This document shows, piece by piece, positions 34,414 to 42,867 of a DNA stretch of 47,202 bases (position 1 is the stretch's first letter; each line of letters opens with the position of its first letter). The DNA lies in assembly GCA_017577715.1 (NCBI GenBank), contig PKRC01000015.1, positions 1 to 47,202 of the forward strand, given 5' to 3'. The translations under genes and the position numbers were made by a program. The notes below the pieces were generated by a model that was not told where the DNA came from, made no database searches, and saw only the letters and a list, made by a program, of their open reading frames with translations. The DNA comes from Clostridia bacterium. GTDB lineage: Bacteria > Bacillota > Clostridia > Caldicoprobacterales > Caldicoprobacteraceae.

Positions 34414-34611
34414 ATGATGTTCTATGGCAAATTCAATCGGGCCATGGAATGGCTAAAACAGCAAAACAAAGACAAAAAGCAGGACGGCGACCAGGAAGAT
34501 TTAAAGCTGGACAGGTCCGATATATTAGCCTTGATGCTCTCAGCTCTTCTGGTATTCGGCCCTATAATCCTATTCTTGATCGCAGTTGCCATTCTGGTAT
34601 GGATCACCTAA
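34414..34611 (+). CDS. Small C-tail membrane protein at the end of the ABC operon
   Basis: 65 residues. A basic amphipathic start (FNRAMEWLKQQNKDKKQ), an acidic middle, and one C-terminal transmembrane helix or hairpin (about 38-64: ILALMLSALLVFGPIILFLI). It lies 22 bp after the ATPase gene and before the terminator, so it belongs to the transcript. The ribosome binding site is weak (GAAAGG, about 13 nt). No family is recognised. It could assist assembly of the importer. Confidence 0.55.
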   Translation: MMFYGKFNRAMEWLKQQNKDKKQDGDQEDLKLDRSDILALMLSALLVFGPIILFLIAVAILVWIT

Positions 34612-34624
34612 TATTAGCTCAAAT

Positions 34625-34653
34625 AAAAAAGCTGCAAATTTGCAGCTTTTTTT
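34625..34653. terminator. Bidirectional terminator between ABC operon and ilvD
   Basis: Perfect palindrome with core GCTGCAAATTTGCAGC and A6/T7 flanks. It serves the plus-strand operon and the minus-strand ilvD, whose stop codon lies inside its last bases. Confidence 0.85.
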
Positions 34654-36316
34654 ACTTATTCTTAAGCACGGCGCCGGTACTGGCCGAAGTGACCAACCTG
34701 GCATACCTTGCCAGATAGCCGTGTTTCACCTTTGGCTCAGGCGCCTTCCATTTTGCCAGCCGCTCCTTGAGCTCCTGTTCGTTTATCTTTATATCCAACC
34801 TGCCCTCTGGAATGTTGATGCTTATGATGTCCCCTTCCTGTACCACTGCAATAGGGCCGCCTTCCATTGCTTCTGGAGATATATGGCCAATGGAGGCACC
34901 CCTGGTAGCACCCGAAAAGCGGCCATCGGTAAGAAGAGCCACATCCTTATCAAGTCCCATACCTGCAATAGCCGATGTTGGCGACAGCATTTCCTTCATT
35001 CCGGGGCCTCCCTTTGGCCCTTCATAGCGTATGACCACCACATCCCCTTTTTTGATTTTACCACCCAGTATAGCTTCAAAGGCTTCCTCTTCCGAATCAA
35101 AAACCCTGGCCGGCCCTTCGTGGACCATCATCTCGGGCGCAACGGCAGCCCTCTTAACTACAGCGCCTTCAGGCGCAAGGTTGCCCTTTAGTACGGCTAT
35201 GCCCCCGGTCGGGCTATAGGGATTATCGATCGGCCTTATGACATCGTGGTCTAGGACCCGCGCTCCCGCAATGTTCTCCCCTACCGTCTTACCGGTAACG
35301 GTTAAAAGCTCAAGATGCAGTAGCCCTTTTTTGGATAGCTCCTTCATAACGGCTTGAACTCCACCGGCAGCATACAGGTCTTCCACGTGATATGGCCCTG
35401 CGGGGCTTAGCCTGCAGAGGTTGGGCGTACGCTCGCTTATCCTGTTTATGATATCCAGATCTATGTGGACGCCCGCCTCATAAGCTATGGCGGTAAGATG
35501 GAGAACCGAATTGGTGGAGCATCCAAGCGCCATGTCCACCGCCAGTGCATTCTCAAAAGCCTCAGGCACCAAAATATCCCTCGGGCATATATTATTGCGT
35601 ACCAGCTCGACGATCCTCATACCAGCCTTTTTGGCCAATCGCACCCTTTCAGCATACACCGCCGGGATGGTACCGTTGCCAGGCAAGGCCAGTCCTAAAA
35701 CCTCTGCCAAGCAATTCATGGAATTGGCCGTAAACATGCCCGAACAGGATCCACACCCCGGGCATGCATATTCCTCTATCTCCTTGAGCTCATCAGGAGT
35801 CATCTTCCCGGCAGCTACTGCTCCTACCCCTTCAAATACCGAATTTAAATCCAAGACCCTACCGGCTCTTTTGCCTGCCAGCATAGGCCCCCCGCTTATG
35901 ACGATAGAAGGAATGTTGAGCCGGGCGCAGGCCATCAACATACCGGGAACTATTTTGTCGCAGTTGGGGATAAGGACTAATCCGTCAAAGCCGTGGGCCA
36001 TCGCCATAGCCTCTATGCTGTCGGCTATCAGCTCTCTGGAAGCCAAAGAATACTTCATGCCCACGTGATTCATGGCAATACCATCGCACACCCCGATAAC
36101 TGAAAATTCTATCGGGGTTCCACCGGCCATGCGTATCCCATCTTTGACAGCACGAGCTATGGTATCCAAATGCAGATGTCCAGGCACCACCTCACTATGA
36201 GCGCTGGCAACGCCTATCAACGGCCGCTCTAGCTCCTCATCGATATAGCCCATAGCCTTAAATAAAGACCTGTGCGGCGCTTTTTCGATCCCCTTTTTTA
36301 CTCTATCGCTTATCAT
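34652..36316 (-). CDS. ilvD: Dihydroxy-acid dehydratase
   Basis: 554 residues, usual length. Dehydrates 2,3-dihydroxy-isovalerate and -methylvalerate to the 2-oxo acids of valine and isoleucine. The iron-sulfur cysteines are in VIGVCDGIAMNH, IPNCDKIVPGM and CPGCGSCSGMFTANSMNCL. The C-terminal part has TDGRFSGATRGASIGH. GAGGAG precedes the ATG at 36316. It is last in the minus-strand block and separated from leuB by a peptidase and a nitroreductase gene. Confidence 0.95.
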   Translation of the reverse strand: MISDRVKKGIEKAPHRSLFKAMGYIDEELERPLIGVASAHSEVVPGHLHLDTIARAVKDGIRMAGGTPIEFSVIGVCDGIAMNHVGMKYSLASRELIADSIEAMAMAHGFDGLVLIPNCDKIVPGMLMACARLNIPSIVISGGPMLAGKRAGRVLDLNSVFEGVGAVAAGKMTPDELKEIEEYACPGCGSCSGMFTANSMNCLAEVLGLALPGNGTIPAVYAERVRLAKKAGMRIVELVRNNICPRDILVPEAFENALAVDMALGCSTNSVLHLTAIAYEAGVHIDLDIINRISERTPNLCRLSPAGPYHVEDLYAAGGVQAVMKELSKKGLLHLELLTVTGKTVGENIAGARVLDHDVIRPIDNPYSPTGGIAVLKGNLAPEGAVVKRAAVAPEMMVHEGPARVFDSEEEAFEAILGGKIKKGDVVVIRYEGPKGGPGMKEMLSPTSAIAGMGLDKDVALLTDGRFSGATRGASIGHISPEAMEGGPIAVVQEGDIISINIPEGRLDIKINEQELKERLAKWKAPEPKVKHGYLARYARLVTSASTGAVLKNK

Positions 36317-36431
36317 GGCGATACACTCCTCTTTCGAAATAGTGGCTTCTTCTAAAGAAAGCTGTTTAACAGCCCATTTCCCACCCCAAATAAGAAGTCC
36401 ACATCTTTAGATTAAAAGCCGATTGCAAAGT

Positions 36432-37034
36432 TTATTTAGCGTTATTTACTATATTTATCCTATTTACATGCATTATGTCTTCCAGCCGTCGCTTTGGCAC
36501 ATGCAGTACTCCCTTATCATCCTTGTAATACCTTATGGAGCCCTGTTCATCCTCTATCACCGATTTTTCAGCCGCATACCCCAAAGCCACAACGCAGTCT
36601 ATGATATACTTATCCGGAATTTGCAGTATCTCCCGCAACCTGTCCCTGTCTACAGAGCCGATCCAGCAACAACCTATGCCATATTCCAATGCACCTAGCA
36701 GTATGTTTTGAACGGCAGCTCCTACGTCGTATTTGGCAGACCATGCGCTATCCAGCTCTCGGTTTATGAGTACTACTATATAAGCCGTAGGCTTTTCCCC
36801 TTCTTTTGGCGTTCCGTGGGGCCTGATATAACCAGCCCATCCCAGCGTACTGAATACCGGCTCCAAAAGAGAAGCGTCTTCCACAATCAAGTATTCCAGA
36901 GGTTGCCGATTGGCAGCAGACGGTGCCAACCTAGCCCCGTCCACCAGCTCCTTAAGCACCTCCAGTGGGATCTTCTCCTGCTTATATTTCCTGATGGTCC
37001 TCCGCGCCCTTATGGCCTCCTTAACAGTCATCAT
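36432..37034 (-). CDS. Nitroreductase-family FMN oxidoreductase
   Basis: 200 residues. FMN-binding motifs RARRTIRKYKQEKIPLE near the N-terminus, ARLAPSAANRQPLEYLIV, and the core VGAAVQNILLGALEYGIGCCWIGSVDRDRLREIL (in parts, about 105-138). This pattern fits the single-domain NADH/nitroreductase fold. Substrate unknown. GGAGGTGAC precedes two adjacent ATGs; the second (37031) has the better spacing. It lies 46 bp downstream of the M23 gene on the same strand. Confidence 0.85.
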   Translation of the reverse strand: MMTVKEAIRARRTIRKYKQEKIPLEVLKELVDGARLAPSAANRQPLEYLIVEDASLLEPVFSTLGWAGYIRPHGTPKEGEKPTAYIVVLINRELDSAWSAKYDVGAAVQNILLGALEYGIGCCWIGSVDRDRLREILQIPDKYIIDCVVALGYAAEKSVIEDEQGSIRYYKDDKGVLHVPKRRLEDIMHVNRINIVNNAK

Positions 37035-37080
37035 GTCACCTCCGCAACAACAAATTTAAGCTCTGAAAACCGAAAAGACG

Positions 37081-37959
37081 TTATTTCGCATCCACCTTGT
37101 TCTTCTCCCACATCTTCAAAAACGGATATGGGTTGACCGCTACCTCTTCCTTGCCCTCATACATACCAAAGTGAAGATGCGGAGCAAATTTGCCCGTAGT
37201 ACCTTCCTCTCCATACCCAGAATCTCCTACATACCCTATAACCTGTCCTTTTTTTACCCTCCTGCCTTGGCGTACATCCTTGTGGTATCGGGACAGGTGT
37301 GCATAATAGTAATATATACCATCCTCACCGCGGATGCCCAGGCGCCATCCCCCCAGCTCCAGCCATCCCATCTTTTCAACCACCCCATCGCACACTGATA
37401 CCACCGGTACACCTTTGTCGCACATTATATCGATCCCTTCGTGAGTACGCTCCCCACCATAAGTGCGAACATCCCCAAATCCATCGCTGTAGTCGTACTC
37501 ATAACCCTTAGCTATAGGAAACACCTTATCCTCATAGACCTGGCGTATACGCTCAAGCTTGTCAAGCTCCTCTCGCACCCTGCTATAAAATTCCTTATCT
37601 CCCCTGTAGGCTTCGAGGAACTGTTCGAGCTGCTCGAAATTCTCTATTCCACGAAGGAGTATGGCTATCCGGCCTACCCGTTCAACGGTTATATCTTCCG
37701 CCATCACGTCCTCTGCCTTATCTATAGCGGCCAGATAGTACCAAGGAACGCCCTGTTCATCGCCTATGGCAAAGTACATCTCCAAATGTTCAGGAGCAAA
37801 ATCCGCTATCCTGTAATAAGAGTCAAAGAATTTGCGAGCTATCCACGACGGCAACCCAAGCATCAAAGCGATGAGCAAGAAGGCACAAACGATGGCACAA
37901 ATAAAGCGACGCTTATTATTTATGGAATATCTTCGTCTAATCCGAGGAGAAGCATACAC
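37081..37959 (-). CDS. Membrane-anchored M23 (LytM-type) peptidase
   Basis: About 292 residues from the GTG at 37959, which AAGGGGG precedes by 8 nt. The longer frame to 38016 has no ribosome binding site. A basic N-terminus (PRIRRRYSINNKRR) and one transmembrane helix (about 19-42) are followed by a helical region (AAIDKAEDVMAEDITVERVG) and a C-terminal M23 zinc domain: HEGIDIM (His and Asp ligands) and APHLHFGMYEG (HxH). These enzymes cut peptidoglycan cross-links outside the membrane. An extended -10 promoter (38036-38044) precedes it. It interrupts the leu-ilvD block and is not obviously related to it. Confidence 0.88.
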   Translation of the reverse strand: MYASPRIRRRYSINNKRRFICAIVCAFLLIALMLGLPSWIARKFFDSYYRIADFAPEHLEMYFAIGDEQGVPWYYLAAIDKAEDVMAEDITVERVGRIAILLRGIENFEQLEQFLEAYRGDKEFYSRVREELDKLERIRQVYEDKVFPIAKGYEYDYSDGFGDVRTYGGERTHEGIDIMCDKGVPVVSVCDGVVEKMGWLELGGWRLGIRGEDGIYYYYAHLSRYHKDVRQGRRVKKGQVIGYVGDSGYGEEGTTGKFAPHLHFGMYEGKEEVAVNPYPFLKMWEKNKVDAK

Positions 37960-38035
37960 CCCTATTTCCCCCTTACGGCGGATATTTGCTTCCTGTCCGA
38001 AATCAGATCTCCACACCAGCCCATGCGTCTATTCC

Positions 38036-38044
38036 ATTATACCA
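38036..38044 (-). promoter_or_regulatory. Extended -10 promoter of the M23 peptidase gene
   Basis: Minus strand TGG-TATAAT, no clear -35. Predicted start near 38029, 70 nt before the GTG. The gap 38045-38230 shows no gene. Confidence 0.45.
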
Positions 38045-38230
38045 TCGTTTATCTCTGCAGATCTACGCCGTGATAGCGTGCTATACTTCCTTTGTATCCC
38101 CACCAATTCATTTTACCATTTTCATCAGTCAACAATCGCAAAACATTTTATCCTGCCGTAACGGGTTTATCGGCCACTTTAAGGATATTACCCGATCATG
38201 AAATCTTCGAACAAAATTCAGAACCATGTT

Positions 38231-39295
38231 TCACAAATTTTGAGCAATAAGGCGTCCCATCTCCTGAGTGCCTACAACTGTATCGCCAGGTGTGGCAATA
38301 TCCGCCGTCCTATATCCCTGTTCAAGCACCCTGCTTACCGCATCCTCTACAGCCCGAGCCTCCCTCTCTAAGCCAAAGCTGTAGCGCAGCATCATAGCAG
38401 CGCTCATGATGGTAGCTATGGGGTTTGCCTTATCCTGACCGGCTATATCAGGCGCAGATCCATGGACCGGCTCGTACAGCCCCAGCTTGCCTTCCCCCAG
38501 GCTAGCCGAAGGGAGCATCCCCAGGGACCCGGTAAGCATCGCAGCCTCATCGCTTAAAATATCCCCAAACATATTGGTAGTGAGTATTACGTCAAACTGA
38601 CTCGGGTTCTTTATGAGCTGCATAGCGGCATTGTCAACATACATATGGTTGAGCTCCACATCGGGATACTGCTGCCCTACCCTAGACACCACCTCGCGCC
38701 ATAGCCTGGAACTTTCCAAGACGTTGGCCTTATCCACCGAGGTAACCTTGCGGCGCCGTCCTCTGGCAATCTTAAAAGCCACATGGGCTACCCGTTCCAC
38801 TTCATGGGTAGAATAGACGGCGGTATCCCATGCCTTTTCTCCATCTGATACCTTAGCCCTTCCCTTTTCACCAAAATACAAATCGCCCGTCAGCTCGCGT
38901 ACCACCAGTATATCGAGACCTTCCCCCAATATCTCTTCTTTTAATGTAGAGGCCGACTTGAGCTGAGGAAACACCTTTGCGGGCCTTAAGTTGGCAAATA
39001 GGTTAAGCCCTTTACGTATGCCCAAAAGCCCCGCCTCGGGCCTTAAATGCCCCGGCAAATCATCCCATTTGGGGCCTCCCACCGCTCCCAGCAACACGGC
39101 ATCGCTTTCTAAGCAAACCTTTAATGTCTCATCGGGGAGCGGCACACCCACCGCATCCAGCGCAGCGCCCCCCATGAGCACCTCCTGAAACTCAAACTGA
39201 TGCCCAAATTTTCGTGCCACGGCCTCAAGCACTACTATCGCCTGCTTGACCACTTCTGGCCCTATGCCATCACCCGGTATCACAGCAATCCTCAT
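38231..39295 (-). CDS. leuB: 3-isopropylmalate dehydrogenase
   Basis: 354 residues. NAD-dependent oxidative decarboxylation of 3-isopropylmalate; in the citramalate route it also acts on 3-methylmalate. Motifs: VIPGDGIGPEV (5-15), the substrate Arg region NLFANLRPAKVFP and RELTGDLYFGE, the Asp-rich site MYVDNAAMQL...TNMFGDILSDEAAMLTGSLG (in parts), and the NAD site EPVHGSAPDIAGQDKANP. The ATG overlaps the leuD stop by 4 bp (ATGA). Confidence 0.96.
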   Translation of the reverse strand: MRIAVIPGDGIGPEVVKQAIVVLEAVARKFGHQFEFQEVLMGGAALDAVGVPLPDETLKVCLESDAVLLGAVGGPKWDDLPGHLRPEAGLLGIRKGLNLFANLRPAKVFPQLKSASTLKEEILGEGLDILVVRELTGDLYFGEKGRAKVSDGEKAWDTAVYSTHEVERVAHVAFKIARGRRRKVTSVDKANVLESSRLWREVVSRVGQQYPDVELNHMYVDNAAMQLIKNPSQFDVILTTNMFGDILSDEAAMLTGSLGMLPSASLGEGKLGLYEPVHGSAPDIAGQDKANPIATIMSAAMMLRYSFGLEREARAVEDAVSRVLEQGYRTADIATPGDTVVGTQEMGRLIAQNL

Positions 39296-39789
39296 TCCTG
39301 TGTCCCCATCCTTTCCTTGACGTATTCAACCAGGCCGCCAGCCTTTATGAGCTCCTGCATGAACGGCGGAAAGGGAGCAGCTTTGTAGGTTTTCCCTGTG
39401 GTCAAGTTGGCTATCTCGCCGGTTGTCAGATCTACAGCTACCTGATCGCCATCCTTTATATCCCTAGCAGCCTCGGGACATTCCATTATGGGCAGCCCTA
39501 TATTTATGGCGTTGCGATAGAATATCCGCGCAAAGGTCTCGGCTATGATGCAGCTTATACCCGAAGCTTTGATTGCAATAGGAGCATGCTCCCTGGACGA
39601 ACCGCATCCGAAATTGGTACCGGCAACCATTATGTCCCCTGGCTGTACCTTATTTTTGAACTCGGGGTCTATGTCCTCCATGCAATGGGCTGCCAGCTCC
39701 TTTGGATCAGCCGTATTCAAATACCGAGCAGGGATAATCACATCGGTATCTATGTTGTTTCCGTATTTGATGGCTTTTCCCCTTATCAT
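39292..39789 (-). CDS. leuD: 3-isopropylmalate dehydratase small subunit
   Basis: 165 residues, short bacterial/archaeal-like type. Partner of LeuC. Motifs: GNNIDTDVIIPARYLNT and GTNFGCGSSREHAPIAIKA. Its start overlaps the leuC stop by 4 bp and its end overlaps leuB by 4 bp, so the three are tightly coupled. Together with LeuC it also isomerises citramalate to 3-methylmalate. Confidence 0.96.
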   Translation of the reverse strand: MIRGKAIKYGNNIDTDVIIPARYLNTADPKELAAHCMEDIDPEFKNKVQPGDIMVAGTNFGCGSSREHAPIAIKASGISCIIAETFARIFYRNAINIGLPIMECPEAARDIKDGDQVAVDLTTGEIANLTTGKTYKAAPFPPFMQELIKAGGLVEYVKERMGTQE

Positions 39790-41051
39790 CCTACCACCTC
39801 CTCGGGCGAAGAAATCTTTCCGGTAATGGCCGAAGCCGCAGCCACAGCCGGGCTTGCAAGATAAACCTCGCTGTCCACATGCCCCATTCGTCCCACAAAA
39901 TTCCTGTTGGTGGTAGCCACTGCCCTTTCGCCTTTTGCCAATATGCCCATATGGCCACCCAAACAGGGACCGCAGGTGGGAGTACTTACAACCGCTCCCG
40001 CCTCTATGAATATCTCTAAAAGCCCTTCCCTCATAGCTTCGAGGTATATCCTTTGGGTGGCAGGAATTACAATCGTACGTACCCGAGGATGTACCTTATG
40101 CCCTTTCAGTATCTGTGCTGCAATCCTGAGATCGCTAAGCCGTCCATTGGTGCACGACCCTATTACGACCTGATCTATGGGGATATCGCCTATTTCATCA
40201 AACGTCTTTGTATTGGACGGCAAGTGAGGAAAGGCCACGGTTAGCGGAATGGAAGATAAATCTATCTCAAACACCTTTGAATATTCTGCATCTTCATCGG
40301 CCTTGTATATTTTATACTCCTTGGTGGAATGCTCCTTTACATATTCCAACGTCTTGTCATCCACTTCAAAGATGCCATTCTTGGCACCCGCCTCTATGGC
40401 CATATTGGCAATAGTAAATCGGTCATCCATGGACAGGCTGGCCATGCCCTCACCGGTAAACTCCATGGACTGATAAAGAGCGCCATCTACGCCGATCATG
40501 CCTATGATGTGGAGTATTACATCCTTGCCGCTCACCCATTTGTTCAATCGGCCCTTGAGCACGAACTTGATGGCCTCGGGCACCTTAAACCATGCCTGAC
40601 CAGTGGCCATAGCGGCCGCCATATCGGTGCTACCAACGCCTGTAGAAAAGGCGCCCAGCGCTCCATAAGTACAGGTATGGGAATCGGCGCCAATGACCAC
40701 ATCCCCCGGCACTACCAACCCCTTCTCGGGGATAAGCGCGTGCTCTATGCCCATCTGGCCCACTTCAAAATAGTTCTCTATTTCCATATCACGGGCAAAC
40801 TCGCGTATGACTTTGCATTGCTCGGCCGACTTGATGTCCTTATTAGGGGTAAAGTGATCAGGTACCAGCACCACCTTTTTTTTATCAAACACCCTCTTGG
40901 CGCCCATCCGCTTAAACTCGCGAATGGCCACCGGCGAGGTGATGTCATTTCCCAAAACCAAGTCAACGTTAGCCATTATAAGCTGACCTGGTTCAACTTT
41001 ATCCAGCCCTGCGTGTGCAGCCAGTATCTTTTGCGTTATGGTCATCCCCAT
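39786..41051 (-). CDS. leuC: 3-isopropylmalate dehydratase large subunit
   Basis: 421 residues, homoaconitase-like short type. Binds a 4Fe-4S cluster through Cys in VIGSCTNGRLSDL and TCGPCLGGHMG. Other motifs: LVPDHFTPNKDIKSAEQ and VIGADSHTCTYGALGAF. AAAGGGG lies 8 nt before the ATG at 41051; a second in-frame ATG at 41045 is possible. Follows cimA by 16 bp, same operon. Confidence 0.96.
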   Translation of the reverse strand: MGMTITQKILAAHAGLDKVEPGQLIMANVDLVLGNDITSPVAIREFKRMGAKRVFDKKKVVLVPDHFTPNKDIKSAEQCKVIREFARDMEIENYFEVGQMGIEHALIPEKGLVVPGDVVIGADSHTCTYGALGAFSTGVGSTDMAAAMATGQAWFKVPEAIKFVLKGRLNKWVSGKDVILHIIGMIGVDGALYQSMEFTGEGMASLSMDDRFTIANMAIEAGAKNGIFEVDDKTLEYVKEHSTKEYKIYKADEDAEYSKVFEIDLSSIPLTVAFPHLPSNTKTFDEIGDIPIDQVVIGSCTNGRLSDLRIAAQILKGHKVHPRVRTIVIPATQRIYLEAMREGLLEIFIEAGAVVSTPTCGPCLGGHMGILAKGERAVATTNRNFVGRMGHVDSEVYLASPAVAAASAITGKISSPEEVVG

Positions 41052-41067
41052 TTATTTCAACCCCTTT

Positions 41068-42609
41068 CTACATACCCATCTCATTGTAGAGGAAGTATTC
41101 GATAGAATCAACCAAAGCATTCCAGCTGGCTTCAATTATATTGGTGGACACTCCCACCGTACCCCATACTTTTTCTCCATCGGTAGATTCTATATGCACC
41201 CGTACCTTAGCCGCGGTAGCCTTCGAGGTATCGAGCACTCTAACCTTGTAATCGGTAAGTCGCATCTTCTTAAGCTGAGGATAAAAAACTTCTAAAGCCT
41301 TACGCAGCGCCTTATCCAGGGCATTTACCGGTCCATCGCCTTCGGCGGCCGTAACCTCTTCAATCCCGTCTACCTTTACCTTGATAATGGCCGATGCGCT
41401 GTAATCCCCCTGCCAGGGTTCCTCGCACAATACGCGGAAATCCTTCACCTCAAAGAATTTATGATCCTTACCCAGTGCCCTCCTCACCAGGAGCTCAAAG
41501 GAACTTTCAGCCCCCTCAAACTGGTAACCCTCGTGCTCTAAGCGCTTTAGCTCATCTATTAGCCGCTGCACTTCGGGCGATGACTTGGTAACCCATGGAG
41601 CTACCTTTTGAATCTTGCCCAGTATGGCGCTGCGGCCAGCTACCTCGGACATCAGTATGCGCCTCTCATTTCCCACTGATTCGGGCGGGATGTGTTCAAA
41701 GGAAGCGGGGTTTTTAAGGATGGCATCCACATGCATGCCCCCCTTATGGGCAAAGGCACAGTTGCCCACGTAAGGATCACGTTCATTGGGTGCCATGTTG
41801 GCCATCTCGCTTATATACCGTGATACGTTGACCAATCCAGCTATGCTATGCGGCGGAACGCAGTAATAGTTGCGCTTGAGCTGCAAATTGGGAATGATGG
41901 TACACAGGTTGGCATTGCCGCATCTCTCACCGTATCCGTTAAAGGTGCCCTGCACCTGAACTGCTCCCTGCTCCACCGCCATTATGGAATTGGCCACCGC
42001 CATCCCACCGTCATTGTGGCAGTGTATGCCTATGGGAATTGACGAAAATTTGCCAACTACTACTTTTACAATCTCGGCAATCTCGGACGGGAATGACCCT
42101 CCGTTGGTATCACACAACACAAGCCAGTCAGCTCCGGCCTGCGCGGCTATCTCAAGGGTTTTTAAAGCATAATCGGGATTAGCTTTATAGCCATCGAAGA
42201 AGTGCTCGGCATCAAATACTACCTCTTTGCCGTTTTGCTTCATATAGGCAATAGAGTCATAAATCATGTTGAGGTTTTCATCCAAGGTAGTTCTAATGAC
42301 GTCGGTGACGTGAAAATCCCAACTTTTACCGAATATAGCCACCACGGCAGTCCCACTTCGCAACAGGGCGGCCAAATTAACATCATCTTCCGGCGGTATA
42401 CCAGCCCTTCGTGTACTGCCGAACGCTACCAGCTTAGCATGGGTAAACTCGATTTCCTTGACCTTCTCAAAAAACTCTACATCTTTGGGATTAGAGCCGG
42501 GATTCCCCGCTTCGATATAATCTACTCCGAATTCATCCAGCTTCTTTGCTATCTTTAGCTTATCCCCTACGGTGAATGAGATCCCTTCGGCTTGAGCCCC
42601 ATCCCTCAA
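41068..42609 (-). CDS. cimA: (R)-citramalate synthase, N-terminal start apparently disrupted
   Basis: The frame from TTG 42609 gives 513 residues. Upstream the same frame still reads SSKKIFIYDSTL, the expected first strand of the HMGL-like TIM barrel, up to about 42642, but with no in-frame ATG/GTG. An ATG at 42645-42647, behind GGAGAG, is out of frame and followed at once by TAA. One missing base between ATGTA and AGCAGC would restore a normal start. Motifs LRDGAQAEGIS, HCHNDGGMAVAN, FNGYGERCGNANL and FAHKGGMHVDA mark the CimA branch. The C-terminal LeuA-type regulatory domain is present. CimA makes citramalate from pyruvate and acetyl-CoA for threonine-independent isoleucine synthesis. Confidence 0.9.
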   Translation of the reverse strand: MRDGAQAEGISFTVGDKLKIAKKLDEFGVDYIEAGNPGSNPKDVEFFEKVKEIEFTHAKLVAFGSTRRAGIPPEDDVNLAALLRSGTAVVAIFGKSWDFHVTDVIRTTLDENLNMIYDSIAYMKQNGKEVVFDAEHFFDGYKANPDYALKTLEIAAQAGADWLVLCDTNGGSFPSEIAEIVKVVVGKFSSIPIGIHCHNDGGMAVANSIMAVEQGAVQVQGTFNGYGERCGNANLCTIIPNLQLKRNYYCVPPHSIAGLVNVSRYISEMANMAPNERDPYVGNCAFAHKGGMHVDAILKNPASFEHIPPESVGNERRILMSEVAGRSAILGKIQKVAPWVTKSSPEVQRLIDELKRLEHEGYQFEGAESSFELLVRRALGKDHKFFEVKDFRVLCEEPWQGDYSASAIIKVKVDGIEEVTAAEGDGPVNALDKALRKALEVFYPQLKKMRLTDYKVRVLDTSKATAAKVRVHIESTDGEKVWGTVGVSTNIIEASWNALVDSIEYFLYNEMGM

Positions 42610-42695
42610 AGTAGAATCGTAGATGAAGATCTTTTTGCTGCTTACATAATTCCCATCTCTCCATCAACTCCTTTTCCGTTAAAGTTTTGCTTTTT

Positions 42696-42724
42696 ATTCT
42701 ACTCATAACTGAATTTTATTGCAA
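42696..42724 (-). promoter_or_regulatory. Internal promoter upstream of cimA
   Basis: Minus strand -35 TTGCAA (42719-42724), 17-bp spacer, -10 TAGAAT (42696-42701). It lies in the roughly 210-bp gap between leuA and cimA and would let cimA-leuC-leuD-leuB be transcribed separately from the T-box-controlled part. A CATCAGC/GCTGATG inverted repeat in the same gap, with a long loop (about 42812-42845), may be a weak terminator for the first part. Confidence 0.55.
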
Positions 42725-42867
42725 TAAATACATCTAGAAAATTTAAAATGACACCCTGCTATTAGACTACCGTTATATCTAAAACAAATCAGCTTACTTG
42801 CCTCATCCATCAGCCCTATAGGTTCTTTAAAACAGCTGATGTCCGCAAGTGCTATGCAAACGTTAAT

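Noticed and set aside
34586..35191. 201-codon plus-strand frame
   Set aside because: Antisense shadow of ilvD, whose protein is clearly conserved; no start signals.
40329..41105. 258-codon plus-strand frame
   Set aside because: Antisense shadow of leuC.
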